A DNA stretch of 37,479 nucleotides from NCBI GenBank assembly GCA_003697015.1, contig RFGL01000045.1:1-37479 (forward strand), given 5' to 3'. Made by a program: the position numbers and the translations under genes. The notes beneath the pieces were generated by a model. It saw only the letters and a program-made list of their open reading frames with translations, had not been told where the DNA came from and did no database searches. Position 1 is the stretch's first letter. Every line of letters begins with the position of its first letter. The DNA comes from Acidobacteriota bacterium (GTDB lineage: Bacteria; Acidobacteriota; Thermoanaerobaculia; Multivoradales; J023). Positions 32,204 through 37,479 of this stretch are shown piece by piece.

Positions 32204-33805
32204 ATGAAAGTCAGGGTGATCCAACCGTCCTTGGCGACGGCATCGCCGGCGCGCAAGCCGATGGCGATCGAGCGCCTGCGCGCCGCCGGCGGCGGCGTCG
32301 AGCTGCAGCCCCCCGCCCTCGGCCGACTGCCTTTCGACGCCCTGCGCTTCGCCGCCGTCTTCCGCCACGGCGACCCCCAACGGACCGTGCTGCTGTTCTT
32401 CGTCGACGGCCATCCGAGCCCCCTGTGGACGGTGCCGGCGCGGGTCGACTTCGGCTCCTTCGACCTGCCGACCGCGACCAGCGAGCTGGAGGAGCTGCGC
32501 CACCTGCTGCGCCTGTTCTGCCGCCGCGCCCCGCACCTTCGCCTCGACCGCTCCACCTTCGACTTCCTGGCCGGCGCCGCGCCGGCGCCGTTGCCCGGAC
32601 CGCTGCTCGCCTTCGCGACCGGCGTCGCCGCCATCCTCGGCCGGCTGGAGGGGGCGCCGCCGGCCGCCGAACGCATCGACGCCGCCGAGATCTTCGACCT
32701 GGCGGCGGACGGACCGGCCCTCGAGCGGCCGCCGTCGCGCACCGTCGCGGTCCGCACGCCGCCGGCAGCCGCCGCCGAGCCGCCGCCAGCCGCCGCCGAA
32801 AGGGCGGCGGAGGAGATCGCCTGCCATCATTGCGGCCACCGCCAGCCGCCGGCGCCGCGCTGCGCGCGATGCGGCGCCGTCTTCCTGGCCTACCGCCGGC
32901 AACCGGAAAGCCGGCTGGCGGCGCCGGTCGCCGGCGACCTGGCAGCGGGGACGGTGGAGTCGCCGTCGCGCTGGGGCCTGACCTTCCTCGCCGGCGAGAG
33001 CCTGGCGAGTCTGGTGCTGGCCCAGCTCGGCCAGCACGCCTCGGCGCTGCTGGCCATCGCCGTCACCCCGTGGCTGGCGGCGGTCGGAGGGATCGCCATC
33101 CTCGCTCTCCTGACGTCCCTGCCGTCGACCGCCGCCGGCGGCGCCGTCTTCTCCCTCGCCGCCTACAGCCTGAGCGTGACGGCGGTGGCGATCTTCGTCG
33201 ACCGCAACCTCGAGGGCAGGCCGCCGACCGTCGGCCAGGCCCTGGGCAGCGCCCTGCGCGTCCTGCCGGCGGTGCTCGCCAGCCGGCTCCTCGCCACCCT
33301 GCGCATCCTGCTGGGGCTCGCCGCCCTGATCGTGCCGGGCCTGATCTACGCCCAGCGCGCCGCCTTCATCGAGATCCTCGCCGCCTGCCAGCCCGAAGGC
33401 CGGCCGGACGTCTCCCGCGGTCAGATGAGCCGCAACCTGGTCGACGGCTACGAGGCGTCGGTGCTCGCCTACCTGCTGCTCGCCGCCCTCGCCGGCTTCG
33501 CCCTGATCGGCCTGCCGGCCTACGCCGCCGTCCTCCTCGACTTCCTCGGCCTGGAATGGCTGGTGCCCCTCGACTCGCCGCCCTTTCTCGCTCTCGGCGT
33601 CCTGATCGCCCTGGGGCTGGCGGCCCTCGCCCTCACCGGCTGGGCGGTCCTGCTCTACTTCCTCTACCGCGAGCTCGCCGACCAGCAGGGGATGGCCCTC
33701 TACCGCGGCGCCGAGGGGCTCGATCTGCTGGCCCGTTTCGTCCTCATCACCGACCTGATCCTGCTGCTGCTCGCGGTCTACCGCACCTCGGGGCTGGTAG
33801 GCTGA
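32204..33805 (+). CDS. Zinc-ribbon membrane protein, unknown
   Basis: A 533-residue protein of unknown family. Residues 1-200 are soluble and end in a Pro/Ala-rich linker. A zinc ribbon follows (C-H-H-C-G then C-A-R-C-G, about 207-226), then about six membrane helices (roughly 260-530; for example LLAIAVTPWLAAVGGIAILALL, FALIGLPAYAAVLLDFL, FLALGVLIALGLAALALTGWAVLLYFLY). A short zinc ribbon before a membrane domain often mediates assembly or nucleic-acid/protein contact, but no specific role can be named. It lies between the helical unknown protein and the CDGSH protein, same strand, with short gaps. Confidence 0.7.
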   Translation: MKVRVIQPSLATASPARKPMAIERLRAAGGGVELQPPALGRLPFDALRFAAVFRHGDPQRTVLLFFVDGHPSPLWTVPARVDFGSFDLPTATSELEELRHLLRLFCRRAPHLRLDRSTFDFLAGAAPAPLPGPLLAFATGVAAILGRLEGAPPAAERIDAAEIFDLAADGPALERPPSRTVAVRTPPAAAAEPPPAAAERAAEEIACHHCGHRQPPAPRCARCGAVFLAYRRQPESRLAAPVAGDLAAGTVESPSRWGLTFLAGESLASLVLAQLGQHASALLAIAVTPWLAAVGGIAILALLTSLPSTAAGGAVFSLAAYSLSVTAVAIFVDRNLEGRPPTVGQALGSALRVLPAVLASRLLATLRILLGLAALIVPGLIYAQRAAFIEILAACQPEGRPDVSRGQMSRNLVDGYEASVLAYLLLAALAGFALIGLPAYAAVLLDFLGLEWLVPLDSPPFLALGVLIALGLAALALTGWAVLLYFLYRELADQQGMALYRGAEGLDLLARFVLITDLILLLLAVYRTSGLVG

Positions 33806-33821
33806 CGGCGAGGAGGTGACG

Positions 33822-34457
33822 ATGAGCGCCCGACCGACGATCAAGCCGCTGCCCGACGGCCCCTACCTGGTCAAGGGGCTCGACCATCTGTCGAACCGCA
33901 AGGGGACGATCCCCTGCCGCGACGCCGTGGCCCTCTGCCGCTGCGGCGGCTCGGCGAAGAAGCCTTTCTGCGACGGCACCCACGCCCGCATCGGCTTCTC
34001 GTCCGCCAAGCTGCCGGACCGCGTCCCCGACCGCCGGCAGAGCTACGCCGGACGGCGCATCACCATCCACGACAACCGCGGCATCTGCGCCCACGCCGGG
34101 CACTGTACCGACGGCCTGCCGGCGGTCTTCCGCCTGCGCCAGGAACCGTGGATCGATCCCGATGGCGCGACGCCGGAAGAGATCGCCGCCACCATCCGCC
34201 AGTGTCCTTCCGGCGCTCTGTCCTACTCCATCGACGGGGTCGAACGCCGCGACCCGGAGGAGCCCCGGCCGCCGGCGATCTTCGTCGCTCCGAACGGTCC
34301 CTACGCCGTCACCGGCGGGCCCGAGCTCGCCGACTGCGAATTCGGCGATGGGGCGTCGCGGGAGCACTACACCCTGTGCCGTTGCGGCGGTTCGAAGAAC
34401 AAGCCCTTCTGCGACGGCAGTCACTGGCACAACGGCTTCCGCGACGACGACAACTGA
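33822..34457 (+). CDS. CDGSH-ferredoxin-CDGSH iron-sulfur protein
   Basis: A 211-residue protein made of three Fe-S modules. CDGSH domain 1 has C39-R-C41-G-G-S-A-K-K-P-F-C50-D-G-T-H54. A divergent ferredoxin-like (Fer4_19-type) segment follows with C89, C95 and C128 (I-C-A-H-A-G-H-C ... Q-C-P-S-G-A-L). CDGSH domain 2 has C186-R-C188-G-G-S-K-N-K-P-F-C197-D-G-S-H201. Each CDGSH domain binds a [2Fe-2S] cluster through three Cys and one His, as in mitoNEET; the His ligand makes the clusters redox- and pH-labile. It may store or transfer clusters or electrons. AGGAGG precedes the ATG. The Fe-S content fits a redox-oriented neighbourhood, but no direct partner is visible. Confidence 0.92.
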   Translation: MSARPTIKPLPDGPYLVKGLDHLSNRKGTIPCRDAVALCRCGGSAKKPFCDGTHARIGFSSAKLPDRVPDRRQSYAGRRITIHDNRGICAHAGHCTDGLPAVFRLRQEPWIDPDGATPEEIAATIRQCPSGALSYSIDGVERRDPEEPRPPAIFVAPNGPYAVTGGPELADCEFGDGASREHYTLCRCGGSKNKPFCDGSHWHNGFRDDDN

Positions 34458-34476
34458 GCGCGCGCGGCGCGCTCAG
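34454..34476. terminator. Shared hairpin spanning both convergent stop codons
   Basis: CTGAGCGCG-CGCGG-CGCGCTCAG is a perfect 9-bp stem between the convergent CDGSH and cyclodeaminase genes. It contains both TGA stop codons. U-tracts are absent on either side, so it is a bidirectional barrier or weak terminator rather than a classical one. Confidence 0.5.
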
Positions 34477-35462
34477 TCGCCCAGGGAGACGGCGATGCCG
34501 CGGCCGGCGTCGCGGGCGCGGCGGTAGACGTGCCAGCCGGCGGCCAGGTCCTCGACGCCGATGCCGAGGGACTCGAAGAGGGTGATCTCCTCCGCCGCCG
34601 TGCGGCCGGCGACGCGGCCGGTGAGCAGGTCGCCGAGCTCGCCGGCGACGTGATCGTCGCCGATGGCGCCTTCGTCGCGGGCCAGGATCAGGTCCCCGGC
34701 CTCGTTCTCCGCCGACTCCCGGCGGTCGACGAAGACCCGGGCGCGGGCGACGGCGGCGCCGTCGAGCTCGCGGCTGGTCTTGGTGCAGGCGCCGACGGCG
34801 TTGACGTGACAGCCGGGAGCGAGCCACTCGCCTTCGACGATCGGCCGGCGGGCCCCGGTCAGGGTGCAGACCACGTCGGCCCCCGCCACCGCCTGCCGCG
34901 CCGAGTCCACCGCCACCACCTCGAGGCCGCTTTCCGCCGCCGCCCGATCGGCGAAGCGGCGGGCGTGCTCCAGCGTACGGCTCCACACCCGCACCCGGCG
35001 GATCGGCCGCACCGCCCGCATCGCCTCGAGGTGGCTGCGGGCCTGCACGCCGCTGCCGAGAAGCGCCAGCTCGGCCGCGTCGTCGCGCGCCAGGAGGCGG
35101 GTCGCCAGGCCGGAGGCGGCGGCGGTGCGGATCTCGGTGATCGAGGCGGCGTCGAGGATGGCCAACGGCCGCCCCTCGTCGACGTCGAAGAGCTGCACCG
35201 TGCCCTGATGGCTGTCGAGGCCGCGGGCGTGGTTGCCGGGCATGACGGTGATCACCTTGACGCCGGCCACCGGCGGGGTAGCGAGCTGCGCCGGCATCAC
35301 CCCCAACAACCCCTTGCCGTTGGTCAGCCCCAGGGCCTGGCGCAGGGGCTGGACGGCCTCCCCCTCGGCCAGGGTCCGCAGGGCGCCGGCCATCAGCTCG
35401 ATGCAGGTCGCCATCGGCAAGAGCGCCCGCACGTCGTCGCCGGAAAGAATGAGGACGGACAT
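34473..35462 (-). CDS. Ornithine cyclodeaminase/mu-crystallin family protein
   Basis: A 329-residue NAD(P)-binding enzyme of the ornithine cyclodeaminase/mu-crystallin/ketimine reductase family. It shows GVKVITVMPGNHARGLDSHQGTV (~67-89), the strand ILDAASITEIRTAAASGLA (~102-120) with the substrate Arg, the Rossmann motif LALLGSGVQARSHLEAM (~132-148) and the HVNAVGACTKTSREL region (~220-234) with the conserved Asp-containing tail. Members convert ornithine to proline, reduce cyclic ketimines or make opine-like compounds; which applies here is unknown. A TAGGAT lies 10 nt before the ATG. Confidence 0.93.
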   Translation of the reverse strand: MSVLILSGDDVRALLPMATCIELMAGALRTLAEGEAVQPLRQALGLTNGKGLLGVMPAQLATPPVAGVKVITVMPGNHARGLDSHQGTVQLFDVDEGRPLAILDAASITEIRTAAASGLATRLLARDDAAELALLGSGVQARSHLEAMRAVRPIRRVRVWSRTLEHARRFADRAAAESGLEVVAVDSARQAVAGADVVCTLTGARRPIVEGEWLAPGCHVNAVGACTKTSRELDGAAVARARVFVDRRESAENEAGDLILARDEGAIGDDHVAGELGDLLTGRVAGRTAAEEITLFESLGIGVEDLAAGWHVYRRARDAGRGIAVSLGD

Positions 35463-35582
35463 CGCGCACCCGATCCTATCCGATCCCCCCGCCCTCCGTC
35501 GCCGGCGCCTGACGCACGGCGTCTCGCCCTGCCCCGATGCCGATCGCCCGCCGTCGCCGGCGCCGCCGGCAAGCTGCTAACC

Positions 35583-35618
35583 CATTCATTCCATTGATCT
35601 TGCGAAAAGGGTGGCAGC
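35583..35618 (+). repeat. Diverged copy of the GGGTGGCA repeat
   Basis: A 36-nt stretch ending AAAAGGGTGGCAGC matches 30 of 36 positions with 37303-37338. It sits about 95 bp before the selenoprotein start. Both copies contain TCATTCCAT and then CTTG before the A-tract. Confidence 0.7.
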
Positions 35619-35672
35619 TGATCGGATCAACGCCTGCTGCCGCTGCCGGTGCGTCTCCCGGCGGATGCGCGC

Positions 35673-35678
35673 TAGAAT
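35673..35678 (+). promoter_or_regulatory. Putative -10 element of the UxxC selenoprotein gene
   Basis: TAGAAT in GCTAGAATCG, 32 nt before the GTG at 35711. No -35 is recognisable; the leader carries GGGAGG. Confidence 0.35.
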
Positions 35679-35710
35679 CGACGGGCGCGAAACGATAGGG
35701 AGGTGCGACC

Positions 35711-37120
35711 GTGGTCAGCGGCATCAGCATGGCGTCCGTCCTGGCGTTGCTCGCAGCGGCGAGCGGCGCCGCTTCCCCCACCGGCCCGCTGGCGGTCGGC
35801 CGGCCGGTGCCCGATCTGGTGCTGCCCGATGCCGGCGGCGGCGCCCCCCGCTCCCTCGCCGAATGGCGCGGCCGGCGCTACGTGCTGCACGTCTTCGCCT
35901 CCTGGTGAGCGGGCTGCCGGCGGCACGTGCCCGGGTGGCACGAGGCGACCAAGGCGCTGCGGGAGAGCGGCGAGCTGGCGACGGTCGGCATCGTCCAGGA
36001 GCAGCATCCGGACCGTGCCCGCCTCTTCATGCAGTGGCAGCGAATGGACTGGCCGATCCTGGTCGACCCGCTCAATCTGCTCGCCGTCTCGGTGGTGCCG
36101 ATCACCGCCCTGGTCGACGAGCACGGCATCGTCCGCGTCCTCGGGCCGCGCGACCCGGCGGTGGTGAACGACTTTCTCGCCGCCTCCTACGAGCCGCCGC
36201 CGGACCTGCCGACGCCGACGCCGCCCCGCGCCCCCGACCTCGCCGGCCTCGCCGAGCGTCGCGACGGCGGCGCCGCGGCCGAGCGCGCCTACGGTCAGGC
36301 CCTCCTGCTGTGGGGCGGCGAGGACCGCCTCGACGACGCCGTCGCCGCCTTCGCCCGCGCCGCCGAGCTCGAGCCCGACGACGGCCCGGGGCAGTTTCAG
36401 CTCGGCGTCGCCCATCGTGCCCGTTACGATTCGCCGCGGCGCCGCGAAGACGACTTCCAGCGCGCCGCCGACCACTGGACCCGCGCCCTGGCGCTCGATC
36501 CCAACCAGTACATCTGGCGCCGTCGCATCCAGCAATACGGCCCGCGGCTGGCCAAGCCCTACCCGTTCTACAACTGGATCGACGAAGCGCGGCGGGCGAT
36601 CGCGGCGCGCGGCGAGACGCCGATCCCCCTCGCCGTCGAGCCGAGCGAGACCGAGCGCCTCGACCCGCGCGCCACCGTCGCCGCCGCGGATGGCGCCGTC
36701 CCCCCGGCCGATCCCGAGGGCCGCATCCTGCGCGACGACGGCCGCTTCATCCGCCTGGAGACCGCGGTGGTGCCCGCCGCCGTCGCTCCCGGCGACGTCG
36801 CCCGGGCGCACCTCGTCTTCCGCCCCAACGAGGCGATCAAGGCGCATTGGAACAACGAGGCCGAGGGCATGAGCCTGTGGCTCGAGCCGCCACCGGGCTG
36901 GCACGCCGACCGGCCCGCCCAACACGTCCCCGGCCCGCCGCAGGCGGTGAGCCGCGAGGTCCGTCATCTGGAGCTCGAGCTGAAGAGCCCGGAGGACGCC
37001 GCCCCCGGCAAGGTCCGGGTGCCCGGCTATGCCCTCTACTACGTCTGCGAAGACGTCGGCGGAACCTGCCTCTACCGCCGCCAGGACCTGGAGCTCGAGG
37101 TGGCGATCCGGAGCCGCTGA
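35711..37120 (+). CDS. Exported UxxC thioredoxin-TPR-DsbD-alpha-like selenoprotein
   Basis: Read through an in-frame UGA (35906-35908), this is one 469-residue protein with Sec66. Without readthrough it splits into 65 and ~400 codons in the same frame. A signal peptide (SMASVLALLAAASGAAS) precedes a TlpA/AhpC-like thioredoxin domain. The active site reads H-V-F-A-S-W-U66-A-G-C69-R-R, where TlpA-like proteins have W-C-x-x-C-R, so Sec replaces the first Cys. The fold continues with the cis-Pro-like VVPITALVDEHG. Residues ~190-300 carry TPR-like helices (AFARAAELEPDD; RALALDPNQ). The last ~120 residues are beta-rich and end Y-Y-V-C-E-D-V-G-G-T-C-L-Y, like the redox Cys pair of DsbD-alpha. It should act as an exported selenol-disulfide reductase or peroxidase with a built-in relay. 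The GTG has GGGAGG 7 nt upstream. Confidence 0.85.
35926..35942 (+). promoter_or_regulatory. SECIS-like hairpin for Sec66 of the UxxC protein
   Basis: Seventeen nt after the UGA, CGTGCC-CGGGT-GGCACG forms a perfect 6-bp stem with a 5-nt loop whose second base is G. Distance and loop type fit a bacterial SECIS. Confidence 0.7.
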
Positions 37121-37479
37121 GGTCTCGCTCAGCGACCAGGCGCCGAAGAGTGGACGATCCAGCGCCGGCCGCCGCTGCCGACTGCGGCACGCCTACGAGC
37201 TGCGCCGCTTCGCCCGTTCGCCGTCCTCCCCGCAGAGAGTCTCGACGTCCGAAAAAAGGGTGGCACCTGGCCGTCCGAAAAAAGGGTGGCACCTGGCCAA
37301 GTCACTCATTCCATGGAACTTGTAAAAAGGGTGGCACCGTGAAGCAGACGATCCAGCGCCGGCCGCCGCTGCCGACTGCGGCACGCCTACGAGCTACGCC
37401 GCTTCGCCCGTTCGCCGTCCTCCCCGCAGAGAGTCTCGACGTCCGAAAAAAGGGTGGCACCTGGCCAAGCCACTCATTC
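37121..37479 (+). repeat. Tandem intergenic repeat array running off the window end
   Basis: No gene is supported in this 359-nt region. A ~120-bp block (37153-37272) recurs at 37347-37466 with a 194-bp period and a single mismatch seen (GCTGCGCC versus GCTACGCC). Inside it, a 26-bp unit containing AAAAAAGGGTGGCACC is immediately duplicated at 37247-37272 and 37273-37298 but appears once in the second block. A related 36-nt element follows at 37303-37338, and its next copy begins at the window edge. These look like REP-type, extragenic structures that probably continue beyond the window. Confidence 0.85.
37247..37298 (+). repeat. 26-bp unit duplicated head to tail
   Basis: Two identical 26-bp units beginning GTCCGAAAAAAGGGTGGCAC, back to back. 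A third copy lies at 37441-37466. Slippage or unequal crossover within the array would explain the extra unit. Confidence 0.85.

Noticed and set aside
31000-32757. Minus-strand extension of the subtilase frame to over 1000 residues
   Set aside because: The protease has a good start with a ribosome-binding site at 30969. The extension is antisense to two plus-strand genes and looks like a codon-bias shadow.

Overview
This is a very GC-rich window (roughly 70% by eye) from a free-living bacterium, packed with short intergenic gaps and about thirty genes on both strands. No rRNA, tRNA, CRISPR array, transposase or phage gene is visible. Gene content suggests Acidobacteriota or a deltaproteobacterial-type lineage: selenoproteins, TPR/thioredoxin proteins, a lipocalin-like hydrolase-associated domain, NtrC-type regulation and a cytochrome-porin. 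That placement is inference; no marker gene is present. At least two genes can only be read through with in-frame UGA as selenocysteine, so the host should encode selA/selB/selC/selD elsewhere.

Positions 1-7400 (minus strand) hold, in transcription order, a NodU-type carbamoyltransferase, an AraC-type regulator, a TlpA-like exported thioredoxin, an exported organomercurial-lyase (MerB) homologue with two in-frame UGA codons, an SGNH hydrolase and a secreted two-repeat protein. The UGAs fall exactly where MerB has its catalytic cysteines (C96 and C159), and each is followed by a perfect hairpin with a GGUC loop. Positions 7500-15900 carry dodecin, a vWA-FHA membrane protein, a class I aminotransferase (minus), a thioredoxin-TPR protein, two poorly known envelope proteins and a large TPR protein.

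Positions 15926-21961 look like one regulated respiratory module. A membrane histidine kinase (His-rich loop, three-Cys PAS motif) and an NtrC-type response regulator are followed by two perfect 16-bp palindromes 33 bp apart, a canonical -24/-12 sigma-54 promoter, a Cyc2-like monoheme cytochrome fused to an outer-membrane porin, and a type-1 copper cupredoxin. A rho-independent terminator closes the module. By analogy with Cyc2/rusticyanin it may move electrons from an extracellular donor, such as Fe(II) or another metal, into the periplasm.

Positions 22070-37120 hold a small HicB-like protein, a YfcE-type phosphoesterase, a flavin monooxygenase, an SQR-like flavoprotein, a GH2 glycosidase (overlapping the SQR-like gene tail to tail), a RibD_C-like reductase, a subtilase with a small propeptide-like partner, an unknown helical protein, a zinc-ribbon membrane protein, a CDGSH-ferredoxin-CDGSH protein, an ornithine cyclodeaminase-family enzyme, and a second selenoprotein (UxxC thioredoxin + TPR + DsbD-alpha-like domain). 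The window ends inside a tandem repeat array whose core also occurs as a diverged copy just upstream of that selenoprotein.

Many transcription-unit-leading genes have a TANNNT hexamer only 6-12 nt before the start codon, while genes inside operons have Shine-Dalgarno sequences. This suggests frequent leaderless transcription.
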